Origin: an uncultured Spongiibacteraceae bacterium
GTDB lineage: Bacteria; Pseudomonadota; Gammaproteobacteria; Pseudomonadales; CAMLJR01
NCBI GenBank assembly: GCA_946480345.1
Contig: CAMLJR010000080.1
Location: forward strand, 1 to 12,329
DNA: 12,329 bases
Reading direction: 5' to 3'
The notes under the pieces: model-generated
Seen by the model: the letters and a program-made list of their open reading frames with translations, nothing else
Told to the model about the DNA's origin: nothing
Database searches by the model: none
In this document: piece by piece, positions 1-6,510 of the stretch
How the letters are laid out: each line of letters opens with the position of its first letter
Position numbering within the stretch: the first letter of the stretch is position 1
Position numbers and translations under genes: made by a program

Positions 1-292
1 TCTCATGCACAAAATGCGTGTTTATTGAGTAAAGAAATCCCCAGACTGTGTTCCGTTGTCGAGTATAGAGACGACTGTTTATTCAGCATTACTGCGCCTA
101 TGCAGCCCCACCGCGCATTTTCCGATGCAAACTCGGTGCGAATGTTAAGCCGTAATACGAACGGCTCATCTTGGCATCAACCTTGATTCGTATTTATGCA
201 TCGTCTACTTCAGCGAAACATTGATTTAATTAATTCGTTGATGAACGAGACTCATTGATCGAACAAGCAAGCAGATCGAAAAGGAGCACAAG
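1..292. other. Upstream non-coding region of the stress-gene trio
   Basis: No convincing gene is visible here. The region is fairly AT-rich near its right end and leads into the strong Shine-Dalgarno AAGGAG of the first gene. It holds a small inverted repeat, AGCCGT/ACGGCT with a 7-base spacer, at 148-166. A near-match to a sigma-54 promoter (TTGGCA, then TTGAT at the right spacing) sits at 172-187, but its -12 element reads GA instead of GC. I could not identify a convincing sigma-70 promoter. The role of the region as the promoter area for the plus-strand genes is inferred from position. Confidence 0.5.
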
Positions 293-622
293 ATGAATAC
301 ATCACCAACGCAATCCAGAGAAAATTCCAACGGTCACGCTCGCAGCGATGCCGTCGCAAGTGTGGCGCACAACTTAGTGGATAAAGCAGTACAGCGTTTG
401 AGTAGCTCTGAAGAAAAGCTTCGGCAAACGGCGACCAATACGCGCGCGACATTAAACTCGTCGTTGGATGTAGCGCGCGCCAACTACACCAAAGCAAATA
501 TGATGACGCGAAGTTATGTGCAGCGTCATCCATTACGTGCTATCGGCGTAGCAATAGGTATTGGGGCGGTTCTGGCGCTGCTAACACGCAGTAAATCCAC
601 ACCGCCAACCCGATTGGAATAA
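293..622 (+). CDS. DUF883 (YqjD/ElaB-like) membrane-anchored protein
   Basis: This is a 109-residue protein with the plan of the YqjD/ElaB/DUF883 family. It has a hydrophilic, helix-forming N-terminal part (about residues 20-70, rich in A, S, E, K and R). An arginine- and histidine-containing stretch ending in QRHP (77-80) follows. A single glycine-rich hydrophobic segment (about 81-98) is capped by R99 and K101. In E. coli the relatives YqjD and ElaB are stationary-phase inner-membrane proteins that can bind ribosomes through the N-terminal part; whether this one does so is inference. The start is supported by AAGGAG six bases upstream. The iron permease family gene follows after 30 bases, so the two are probably co-transcribed. 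The N-terminus is poorly conserved in the family, so the assignment rests mainly on the C-terminal half and the overall design. Confidence 0.8.
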   Translation: MNTSPTQSRENSNGHARSDAVASVAHNLVDKAVQRLSSSEEKLRQTATNTRATLNSSLDVARANYTKANMMTRSYVQRHPLRAIGVAIGIGAVLALLTRSKSTPPTRLE

Positions 623-652
623 AAGGTTACCGCCGCTGTAAGGAGTCTCAGC

Positions 653-1072
653 ATGGCGTCGCGTAAAAAATCGGGATCGTGGTTTTCACGATTTTCACAG
701 TTCGCTTCGCGCTTGACGGGAACACCGATTGCTTTTGGCTTCGCGGTGTTGATCATCTTAATCTGGATCGTTTCGGGGCCATTATTTGGATATAGCGATA
801 CATGGCAGCTGATTATTAACACCAGCACCACCATTATCACTTTCCTAATGGTCTTTTTGATTCAAAGCACACAGAACCGCGATTCTGAAGCGCTACAAAT
901 CAAGATCGATGAACTGATTCGCGCTATTTCGGGCGCCGATAATTCGCTAATTAATCTCGAAGAAATGGAACCGGAGGAGTTAGACAGGATTCGTAACCGA
1001 TTTATAAAACTTGCCGCGCAAGCCTCCGACCAGTTGAAGGAGCGTCAAGACGAGTCCAACCCGGCCGCTTAG
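653..1072 (+). CDS. Low-affinity iron permease family protein
   Basis: This is a 139-residue small membrane protein of the low-affinity iron permease family (Pfam Iron_permease). It has a basic N-terminus, a first membrane segment at about 27-45 and a second at about 52-70. The family hallmark right after TM2 is [18 protein letters not shown] (about 71-88). A soluble helical tail, rich in E, R and K, runs to the end. The family is named for yeast Fet4, but the bacterial members are much shorter and iron transport by them is not well demonstrated, so the name should not be read as a proven function. AAGGAG lies seven bases before the ATG. The gene sits between a DUF883 and a CsbD gene, which suggests stress-induced expression rather than classical iron uptake. 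I see no Fur-box-like sequence upstream. Confidence 0.9.
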   Translation: MASRKKSGSWFSRFSQFASRLTGTPIAFGFAVLIILIWIVSGPLFGYSDTWQLIINTSTTIITFLMVFLIQSTQNRDSEALQIKIDELIRAISGADNSLINLEEMEPEELDRIRNRFIKLAAQASDQLKERQDESNPAA

Positions 1073-1143
1073 GCCAAATTACTCATCTCAACCTTACCAA
1101 GGCCAATTTCGTAAAGGCCGCCAACTCACCAAGGAGAAATACC

Positions 1144-1341
1144 ATGAACGATGACATCATTAAAGGTAAGTGGAAACAACTGAAGGGCCATGCGAAACGT
1201 CAATGGGGACAACTTACCGATGACGATCTCGATGTGGCCGAAGGGAATCGCGATTACCTGGTAGGGAAAATTCAGGAGCGGACGGGTCGTGCACGCGATG
1301 AAGTCGAACGCGAAGTACGCGAATTCGAAAATCGCATGTAA
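1144..1341 (+). CDS. CsbD family stress protein
   Basis: This is a 65-residue hydrophilic protein that matches the CsbD family (E. coli YjbJ-like) along its whole length. The typical blocks are [23 protein letters not shown] (8-30; written here as approximate landmarks W10, K14-G15, W21-G22, L24-T25-D26-D27-D28-L29), then G34-N-R-D-Y-L-V-G41 and the charged C-terminal helix. Family members are abundant, non-enzymatic general-stress proteins (sigma-B-controlled in Bacillus, stationary-phase in E. coli) of unknown biochemical role. AAGGAG lies seven bases before the ATG. The gene is 71 bases after the iron permease gene and is followed by a strong terminator, so it closes the three-gene set. 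Just past the stop, the last 14 bases of the coding region recur once in the same frame (see findings). Confidence 0.95.
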   Translation: MNDDIIKGKWKQLKGHAKRQWGQLTDDDLDVAEGNRDYLVGKIQERTGRARDEVEREVREFENRM

Positions 1342-1362
1342 CAATTAATCGAAAATCGCTTG
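1325..1362 (+). repeat. 14-bp direct repeat flanking the csbD stop codon
   Basis: TCGAAAATCGCATG (1325-1338) recurs as TCGAAAATCGCTTG (1349-1362), with one mismatch and a 24-base offset. The TAA stop of the CsbD gene (1339-1341) lies between the copies. The offset is a whole number of codons, so the second copy would encode ENRL in the frame of the terminal ENRM. Confidence 0.7.
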
Positions 1363-1408
1363 AAAAAAACTGTTCGAAATTCACTTGCAACAACTGTCGA
1401 AAAAAAAG

Positions 1409-1436
1409 AATCCCCTCTAATGAGGGGATTTTTTTT
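1409..1436. terminator. Bidirectional rho-independent terminator between csbD and glgC
   Basis: A perfect 9-bp stem, AATCCCCTC (1409-1417) and GAGGGGATT (1422-1430), encloses a TAAT loop. An uninterrupted T run follows on the plus strand to 1436. On the minus strand the A run at 1400-1407 supplies a U tract after one interrupting base. It therefore serves both converging genes: csbD from the left and glgC from the right, whose stop is only a few bases away. Confidence 0.93.
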
Positions 1437-1444
1437 GTCTATGT

Positions 1445-2755
1445 TTAGCCGACCAATTTTTTCGCTGATGTATATTCTTCTTCGCTTTTTGCGCGCAAAT
1501 ATCCATCGAGCATATCGCGCGTTACCAGCACTACCCCACCCGGCGATCGATGAAAATAGCGCGCATCGCTTTCGGCGTCGCAACCAATGCTCATGTCGTC
1601 CGGAATTTGGCAACCGGCATCGATAATCGCTCGACGAATGGTGCAACGTCTTCCAATGGTTGCATTGGGCAGGATTAAACTGTCCTCGACGGTACTGCCC
1701 ATTTCGACTCGAGCCTGAACAAACAATACTGAGCGATGCACCGTCGCCCCCGATACGATGCAACCACCGCTCACTAACGAATCGATAGCGGTACCCCGAC
1801 TGCGAACATTATCGAACACGAATTTTGCCGGCGGCACCTGTTCCTGACGAGTCCATATTGGCCAATGCTCGTCGTACAAATTTAGTTCCGGCGTCACATC
1901 GGTTAATTCCATATTCGCGCGCCAATAAGCATCGACAGTACCGACGTCCCGCCAGTAGCCCATCTTCTCGCTGTTATACATGTCCATAAACGGATATGCA
2001 TAGACGCGCCCCGCCTTGATCGCATCGGGAATCACATCCTTGCCAAAATCGTGCGACGATTTGGTTACCCCGGCGTCTTGATTGAGTATCTGCAATAAAA
2101 AGCGCGCATCGAATACATAAATCCCCATGCTCGCCAATGCGCGATCCGGTTTACCCGGCATCGCCGGCGGATTTTTCGATTTTTCGATAAATCCGCTGAT
2201 ACGGGTGGTGCTATCCATTTCAATCACACCAAACTGATCGGCTTCCTCCAGTGGCACTTCGATGCAGCCAATTGTCACCTGCGCTTTATTTGCAACGTGA
2301 TGCGCCAGCATCGGTCCGTAGTCCATTTTATAAATATGGTCGCCAGCCAAAATTAATACATGCTCGGGCTGATGCGCGCGAATACATTCCATATTTTGAT
2401 AGACAGCGTCTGCGGTACCGGAATACCACAAACTGTTTTCGTCAGTCTGATCGGCTGGCAGTAGCTCGATAAATTCACCGGGTTGGCTCCGCAGAAAGCT
2501 CCACCCCGCCTGCAAGTGTTGTAATAGCGAATGACTTTTATATTGAGTGAGCACACCAACGCGGCGTATGCCGCTGTTAATGCAGTTGGATAAGGTGAAA
2601 TCGATAATTCGATATTTTCCGCCGAAATGCACAGCGGGTTTTGCGCGATACAACGTCAGCTGTTGTAATCTCGACCCGCGCCCACCGGCCATTATTAAAG
2701 CCAGCGTATCGCGGGTTAAACGACTTACGAAACGACCCACATTTGCTGAAGCCAT
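1445..2755 (-). CDS. glgC: Glucose-1-phosphate adenylyltransferase (ADP-glucose pyrophosphorylase)
   Basis: GlgC makes ADP-glucose and pyrophosphate from ATP and glucose 1-phosphate, the committed step of bacterial glycogen synthesis in the cytoplasm. The 436 residues are the normal family length. The nucleotide-binding loop is AGGRGSRL (23-30). The RAKPAVHFGGKYRIIDF block (37-53) includes K39, the position of the fructose-1,6-bisphosphate activator lysine in the E. coli enzyme. WYSGTADAVYQN (110-121) follows, then the metal/catalytic aspartate in AGDHIYKMDY (D139). The sugar-phosphate lysine lies in FIEK (K192). YWRDVGTVDAYW (267-278) and a left-handed beta-helix C-terminal domain of hexapeptide-like repeats (about 320-390) complete the protein. 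A GGGAG Shine-Dalgarno seven bases before the ATG supports the start. No other glg gene is adjacent. Transcription ends at the shared terminator downstream. Confidence 0.97.
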   Translation of the reverse strand: MASANVGRFVSRLTRDTLALIMAGGRGSRLQQLTLYRAKPAVHFGGKYRIIDFTLSNCINSGIRRVGVLTQYKSHSLLQHLQAGWSFLRSQPGEFIELLPADQTDENSLWYSGTADAVYQNMECIRAHQPEHVLILAGDHIYKMDYGPMLAHHVANKAQVTIGCIEVPLEEADQFGVIEMDSTTRISGFIEKSKNPPAMPGKPDRALASMGIYVFDARFLLQILNQDAGVTKSSHDFGKDVIPDAIKAGRVYAYPFMDMYNSEKMGYWRDVGTVDAYWRANMELTDVTPELNLYDEHWPIWTRQEQVPPAKFVFDNVRSRGTAIDSLVSGGCIVSGATVHRSVLFVQARVEMGSTVEDSLILPNATIGRRCTIRRAIIDAGCQIPDDMSIGCDAESDARYFHRSPGGVVLVTRDMLDGYLRAKSEEEYTSAKKLVG

Positions 2756-2878
2756 TTTTTAACTCCCTGCCACAATAATTACGGCGATTAAAAAGATTAA
2801 TGAGCGGGAGTAAGGTAAATTCGAAGCAATCGGAACGATCTGATAACGGTTGTGACTATCGACAATTCCGGTTTCTTA

Positions 2879-2903
2879 TTTATCGACGCGTGCACACGAT
2901 AAA
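2879..2903. promoter_or_regulatory. Inverted repeat upstream of glgC, possible operator
   Basis: TTTATCG (2879-2885) and CGATAAA (2897-2903) form perfect 7-bp arms around an 11-base spacer. The centre is about 135 bases before the glgC start. The dimension fits a dimeric regulator site; no known regulator motif is recognised, and function is inference. Confidence 0.35.
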
Positions 2904-3005
2904 TCCGTTTTACCTCATTCCCAATGAATGGAAATACTTACGGATTTAAAGAGCAATCAGCATGCCATGGAAAAAATATTTGGAAGCAATTTATACGGAG
3001 ATGGT

Positions 3006-3052
3006 GCGCCTTCGCTGTATCGAAAGAAATGGCTCGATGACAACGAAGGCGC
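3006..3052. repeat. Nested inverted repeat downstream of the activator gene
   Basis: Outer arms GCGCCTTCG (3006-3014) and CGAAGGCGC (3044-3052) are perfect. Inside them ATCGA (3019-3023) and TCGAT (3034-3038) can also pair. It starts 12 bases after the activator stop on the minus strand. No T run follows on either strand, so it is not a standard intrinsic terminator; it could be a 3' mRNA-stabilising or rho-dependent structure. Confidence 0.4.
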
Positions 3053-3064
3053 TAAAGAAAAATA

Positions 3065-4429
3065 CTACTGCACGGTCTCTTCGACAGAATCTGCATCCTC
3101 ATACTCGTGCAGTCTGTTATAGAGTGTTTTCAAACTAATGCCGAGAATTTCTGCAACCTTTTCCTTGTTACCACCGTATTCGGAAAGTGTTGCCAAAATA
3201 AGACGCTTCTCGACCGCTGCGATCGAGCAACCCACGCGCACATTGAAAAACGGGCCCTTCGGCTCTGCTGCCGAGCCAAATTCCTGCGGCAAACAGGCGG
3301 GATCGATCACATCGTTAGCCATAATGAAGGCGCGATGCACGACATTCTTCAATTCGCGAACATTGCCCGGCCAGTTGTATTGAACCAATTTTTCGAGCGT
3401 AGCCGGAGTCATTATCTTGCGTTGATTATTCGCCTCATTCAGATCAGCGAGAAACTGCTCCGCGAGCTGCTGCACATCTTCACCACGATTACGCAGCGGC
3501 GGCAATTGCAGCGGAAATACTTGCAACCGATACAGTAAATCTTCGCGCAATTTACCTTGCGACACCGCTTCATCCGGCAAGCGGTTGGTCGCTGCGATAA
3601 CGCGAACATCAGTTTCTACTTCGCGATCCGATCCGACCCGCATAAAACGTCCGGTTTCCAGCACACGCAATAATTTCACCTGAAGCTCGATCGGCATTTC
3701 GGTGATTTCATCAAGGAACAACGTGCCGCCGCTCGCGCGCTCGAAGTGCCCTTTATGCTCGCGAGTCGCCCCGGTGAAGCTGCCTTTCTCGTGGCCGAAC
3801 ATTTCGCTTTCGATCAGCTGCGGAGAAATAGCGCCACAATTCACCGCAAGAAACGGAAATTTATGACGATTGCTCAGGTCGTGCAGAGTTTGCGCAACCA
3901 GCTCTTTACCGGTACCGCTTTCGCCGGTGATCAGCACGGTTGCAGGTGTGGGCGCGACGCGACTGATTTGATCGTAGACCGCTTGCATCGCTTTCGAACG
4001 GCCAAGCAAATGGCCAAAACGTCCCAGACGTCGCAACTCATCGCGCAGCACATGAATCTCATTGCGCAAATCCGCCGGTCTTGCCACCCGGCTCAGAATA
4101 TTTTTGATCTGCTTGAAGTTAATCGGTTTGATTAGATAATCCGCCGCACCAAGCCGGAGCGCTTGAATCGACGTTTCAATACTGGCGTTGCCGGTAATTA
4201 AAACAATCTGCGTATTCTGTGGTGATTCGATGTCGTCAAATAACTCCATGCCTTCGCCGTCTGGCAGCGTAAGGTCAAGCAAAACCAGATCGGGACGACG
4301 ACGCCCCATACTGATCCGTGCCTGTTGAAGACTGCTCGCGTTATCGACGGTCAATCCTTCCATTCGCACCAATTCGGCTAAAGCATTCGCAGTGTCGTGA
4401 TCGTCGTCGACAATAAGCACATGAGGCAT
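3065..4429 (-). CDS. Sigma-54-dependent response regulator, NtrC family (orphan)
   Basis: This 454-residue transcription activator has the full NtrC architecture. The receiver domain is residues 1-115, with acidic pocket D8-D10, phosphoacceptor D52, T79 and K101. The AAA+ domain covers about 140-375. It has Walker A GESGTGKE (169-176), the sigma-54-contact loop GSFTGA (216-221, S instead of the commoner A), Walker B GGTLFLDE (234-241), arginine-finger region REDLLYRL (295-302) and GNVREL (355-360). A Fis-type helix-turn-helix lies at about 404-440. It should remodel sigma-54 RNA polymerase after phosphorylation, but no sensor kinase is encoded here. I chose the start at 4429 because GGAAGGAG lies five bases upstream and MPHVLIVDDD is a standard receiver start. 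An in-frame ATG at 4489 would add 20 residues and overlaps the stop of the preceding small ORF (TGATG). Target genes cannot be read from the sequence. Confidence 0.96.
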   Translation of the reverse strand: MPHVLIVDDDHDTANALAELVRMEGLTVDNASSLQQARISMGRRRPDLVLLDLTLPDGEGMELFDDIESPQNTQIVLITGNASIETSIQALRLGAADYLIKPINFKQIKNILSRVARPADLRNEIHVLRDELRRLGRFGHLLGRSKAMQAVYDQISRVAPTPATVLITGESGTGKELVAQTLHDLSNRHKFPFLAVNCGAISPQLIESEMFGHEKGSFTGATREHKGHFERASGGTLFLDEITEMPIELQVKLLRVLETGRFMRVGSDREVETDVRVIAATNRLPDEAVSQGKLREDLLYRLQVFPLQLPPLRNRGEDVQQLAEQFLADLNEANNQRKIMTPATLEKLVQYNWPGNVRELKNVVHRAFIMANDVIDPACLPQEFGSAAEPKGPFFNVRVGCSIAAVEKRLILATLSEYGGNKEKVAEILGISLKTLYNRLHEYEDADSVEETVQ

Positions 4430-4434
4430 TTCGG

Positions 4435-4442
4435 CTCCTTCC
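4435..4442 (-). promoter_or_regulatory. Shine-Dalgarno that decides the activator start
   Basis: GGAAGGAG on the minus strand lies five bases before the ATG at 4429. The alternative ATG at 4489 has no purine-rich element in front of it, so this site favours the shorter protein. Confidence 0.75.
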
Positions 4443-4488
4443 ATCGAAGTATCGATAAATGAGTGAGTGTCAGGAATATCTGTAAGCA

Positions 4489-4671
4489 TCAGGCGTTCAA
4501 GTTCTGGCCCAGTTCGGGCGGCGGCGTCGTGTCATTATTGCGATGCCGTTTGTGATTCAAAACCTCTTGCGGCTCAGAAGTATTTTTTGCTTCCGAAGCG
4601 CTCTTCGTGATTTTCGCGGTAGTGTCAGACTCATCGCGAACCTGTTTTGTATCTTCATCGTTTGGCTGCAT
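4489..4671 (-). CDS. Small hydrophilic protein of unknown function upstream of the activator
   Basis: I do not recognise this 60-codon frame. The predicted peptide is strongly hydrophilic and low in complexity, rich in D, E, K, N, T and S. It has no membrane segment, signal peptide, cysteine or recognisable motif, and looks disordered. In favour of a real gene: a GAGAGG element lies a little upstream of the ATG, and the frame lies downstream of a good sigma-54 promoter. Its TGA also overlaps an in-frame ATG of the activator by one base (TGATG), a common sign of translational coupling. Against: the composition is uninformative, and the activator has a better start of its own 60 bases further on. 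It could be a coupling leader peptide, a small regulator partner, or a chance frame. Confidence 0.45.
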   Translation of the reverse strand: MQPNDEDTKQVRDESDTTAKITKSASEAKNTSEPQEVLNHKRHRNNDTTPPPELGQNLNA

Positions 4672-4790
4672 GACGGGATACCTCTCATAGTTGACCCGAT
4701 GTCGATAAATTCAGAATGAACTGTGTGTGAGGAGTTCCTTTGTTATCAACGAAGCAAACAATTTTGATGATTATTTTCGGCCCTTCTCGT

Positions 4791-4807
4791 GTGCAAGAAC
4801 TCAGCCA
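4791..4807 (-). promoter_or_regulatory. Sigma-54 (-24/-12) promoter of the small ORF-activator operon
   Basis: On the minus strand TGGCTGAGTTCTTGCA carries the invariant GG (4806-4805) and GC (4794-4793) with exactly 10 bases between them. It also matches the wider TGGC and TTGCA blocks of the sigma-54 consensus. Transcription would begin near 4781, about 110 bases before the small ORF start. The gene it drives encodes a sigma-54 activator, so autoregulation is a natural reading. The inner positions of the -24 block differ from the consensus, so this is a good but not ideal site. Confidence 0.6.
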
Positions 4808-4929
4808 CAATAGGGGACTATGGGACAGATAAGCGGGATGACGTAGAAACCCGCGAATCAAGCGAAATTCATTAGCCACTGTACCCATTCGAAGACGGCG
4901 AAGGCAAAGAGCAAAATGTAAAAATTAGA

Positions 4930-4945
4930 AATATTTCGGAATATT
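4930..4945. promoter_or_regulatory. AATATT-N4-AATATT palindrome, possible upstream activator site
   Basis: Two AATATT hexamers (4930-4935 and 4940-4945) form an inverted repeat around TCGG. The centre is roughly 155 bases upstream of the predicted sigma-54 transcript start, a distance compatible with an enhancer site of an NtrC-type protein. The region is AT-rich, so chance is a real alternative. Confidence 0.25.
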
Positions 4946-5086
4946 GAAAAAAATACATAAACCTTTTAACTGAAAATCCTTTCTCAGCAGTCAATCACAT
5001 GTATTTCGATAAATTTAGTTTTGTTGTTGATGAGGCTTGGGATCACTCTTCGGCGCAGATGACTCACTTCGAAGTTGCAGCTCTAC

Positions 5087-6265
5087 TTACGCCTGCCAGG
5101 ACTCGCGCAGACGCTGCTTATAAAGAGCTGCCATTAAATCCGATTGGGTGAGGATGCCAACCAGCCGTCGCTCGTGGTCGACGATAGGAATGTGGTGATG
5201 GCCCGAATCGGCGAACGAAGGTACTAATTCGACGATCGATTGATCGGCCCGCGCGGTGCATACGGCCGTCGTCATAATTTGCCCGACGACATCGGGTTTA
5301 TCCGCGTGCAATGTCGTAATCCGCGCGACGAAGCGTTGCAGCTTTTCGGCAAGTTTCGCGTGAGTATGGAGCTGCGCGTGCTTCATGAAATCCGCGAGCG
5401 TGATGATGCCAATGACCCGACGGGAACGATCGATCACCGGTAACGCCTTGATGCGATACCGCTGCAACTGCGTCCACGCCTCTTCCAGCGACGCCCCGAA
5501 TTCTACTGTTACCGGATCGGGCGACATGATGTCTGCGCAGGTGATTTCTTCGAAGCGACGTCGATACGCTTTCAATTCGGCTTGACGCAATAGCGCGGCG
5601 AGATCGCCGGGATCAATATCGAACAGCTCGTTCTGCTCCTTTAATACCGCATTCAAATCGGCGGCAGTAAATCCCAATTGATGGCGGGGTGCTGTGTCGA
5701 CGTTGTCCGAGGCATGCGACGCAAGATGTGGATAGCGATGACGTGTCAGCGCGTGATAACCCAGTGCAACCAGCAATAACAGCAGCGAATTGATGGCGAC
5801 CGGCATCCAGATGAAATTGAAGCCCACCGCGTGTACGGCTGGGCCGCCAAGGACGGCCGTCAGCGCAACCGCGCCCGATGGCGGATGCATACAGCGCAAT
5901 AACAGCATTGCCGCGATAGCGAGAGTGACCGCCAGCGTTGCCGCGATCATCGGTTCACCGATCCAGCGAGCGCAAGCGACGCCGATCACCGCGGAAATCA
6001 TATTGCCGCCCAGCAACGACCATGGTTGCGCCAGCGGACTACTGGGCACGCCGAACAGCAGTACCGCAGATGCGCCGAGCGGCGCTATCAACCAGGGCGA
6101 CGCACTGCCGATGGCCATCGACCACTTCGCGGTGAGCGTTGCCGATATCGCAATCCCGAGCATTGCGCCGACACAGATTCGAACGCGTTCGCGCCAGCTG
6201 ATCGGTGTGCCCGTCGGCATTAGACGCAGTAATGCAGGCCAAAGAGTCGCTTGAAATTTCACCAC
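5087..6265 (-). CDS. HPP family membrane protein with tandem CBS domains
   Basis: This protein of about 392 residues has an N-terminal HPP domain and a cytoplasmic CBS pair. The HPP part (about 20-175) has four to five membrane segments. It carries the typical stretches PWLIAPLGASAVLLFGVPSSP (from about residue 57) and MHPPSGA with the name-giving H127-P128-P129. After a linker come CBS1 (about 240-300, starting near DIMSPDPVTV and containing LPVIDRSRRVIGIIT) and CBS2 (about 325-385, IMTTAVCT to HIPIVDHERRLVGILT). HPP proteins of plastids and cyanobacteria have been linked to nitrite transport; CBS pairs commonly sense adenine nucleotides. Substrate here is unknown. Start: I prefer GTG at 6265, with AGGCGG eight bases upstream, because the RERVR motif then lies about 24 residues in, as in relatives. 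A further in-frame GTG at 6352 (GGGAG upstream) would add 29 residues unlike the family. Confidence 0.92.
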   Translation of the reverse strand: MVKFQATLWPALLRLMPTGTPISWRERVRICVGAMLGIAISATLTAKWSMAIGSASPWLIAPLGASAVLLFGVPSSPLAQPWSLLGGNMISAVIGVACARWIGEPMIAATLAVTLAIAAMLLLRCMHPPSGAVALTAVLGGPAVHAVGFNFIWMPVAINSLLLLLVALGYHALTRHRYPHLASHASDNVDTAPRHQLGFTAADLNAVLKEQNELFDIDPGDLAALLRQAELKAYRRRFEEITCADIMSPDPVTVEFGASLEEAWTQLQRYRIKALPVIDRSRRVIGIITLADFMKHAQLHTHAKLAEKLQRFVARITTLHADKPDVVGQIMTTAVCTARADQSIVELVPSFADSGHHHIPIVDHERRLVGILTQSDLMAALYKQRLRESWQA

Positions 6266-6273
6266 GGTTAACA

Positions 6274-6279
6274 CCGCCT
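6274..6279 (-). promoter_or_regulatory. Shine-Dalgarno supporting the GTG start of the HPP gene
   Basis: AGGCGG on the minus strand ends eight bases before the GTG at 6265. It is a near-consensus site and the main reason to prefer this start over the upstream GTG at 6352, which has GGGAG six bases before it. Confidence 0.5.
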
Positions 6280-6510
6280 GGTTAACGATTAAACAGAAAT
6301 TAAAGGGGCCACAACAAAATGGGCGCGCGACTATATCACGCTTGAAAACCACGTCGCGCTCCCGATGCGGAGCGTTTAATCGACAAGGGCGAGCGGATTA
6401 AAAAAACAGAACGAACTACTCGATAACGAGAAAGTCACAAAGGGACTGCATGATTTTCAGCAGTGCGGATTGAAACGATCCGATCGACAAAATGATTTAA
6501 GGAGAAGGCA

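Larger units (their letters stand above)
2756..3064. other. Intergenic region between the sigma-54 activator and glgC
   Basis: This 309-base spacer should carry the glgC promoter, but I could not pick a convincing -35/-10 pair. Two inverted repeats stand out. TTTATCG/CGATAAA with an 11-base spacer lies at 2879-2903, and GCGCCTTCG/CGAAGGCGC with a 29-base spacer lies at 3006-3052, just after the activator stop codon. A plus-strand 64-codon frame from 2928 has no Shine-Dalgarno and runs antisense into the activator gene, so I do not call it a gene. Confidence 0.5.
4672..5086. other. Intergenic region carrying the control sequences of the activator operon
   Basis: This 415-base spacer separates the HPP gene from the small ORF and activator, all on the minus strand. 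It is markedly AT-rich around 4910-5035. It contains a sigma-54-type promoter (4791-4807) and, further upstream on the minus strand, an AATATT-N4-AATATT palindrome (4930-4945) that could be an activator-binding site. A 10-bp perfect palindrome ACTTCGAAGT lies at 5066-5075, just after the HPP stop. No intrinsic terminator with a T run is seen for the HPP gene. A 67-codon minus-strand frame at 4685-4888 lacks a ribosome binding site and spans the promoter, so I leave it out. Confidence 0.55.

Noticed and set aside
1360..1626. Plus-strand frame starting at a TTG after csbD
   Set aside because: It crosses a strong terminator and then runs antisense to glgC; a shadow frame.
2928..3122. Plus-strand 64-codon frame between glgC and the activator gene
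   Set aside because: No Shine-Dalgarno, no recognisable motif, and its last third runs antisense to the activator coding end.
4685..4888. Minus-strand 67-codon frame upstream of the small ORF
   Set aside because: No ribosome binding site, unusual composition, and the predicted sigma-54 promoter lies inside it.
6477..6505. TTGAAA-N17-TGATTT as a sigma-70 promoter for sodB
   Set aside because: The transcript would begin at or after the Shine-Dalgarno at about 6499, leaving no usable leader.
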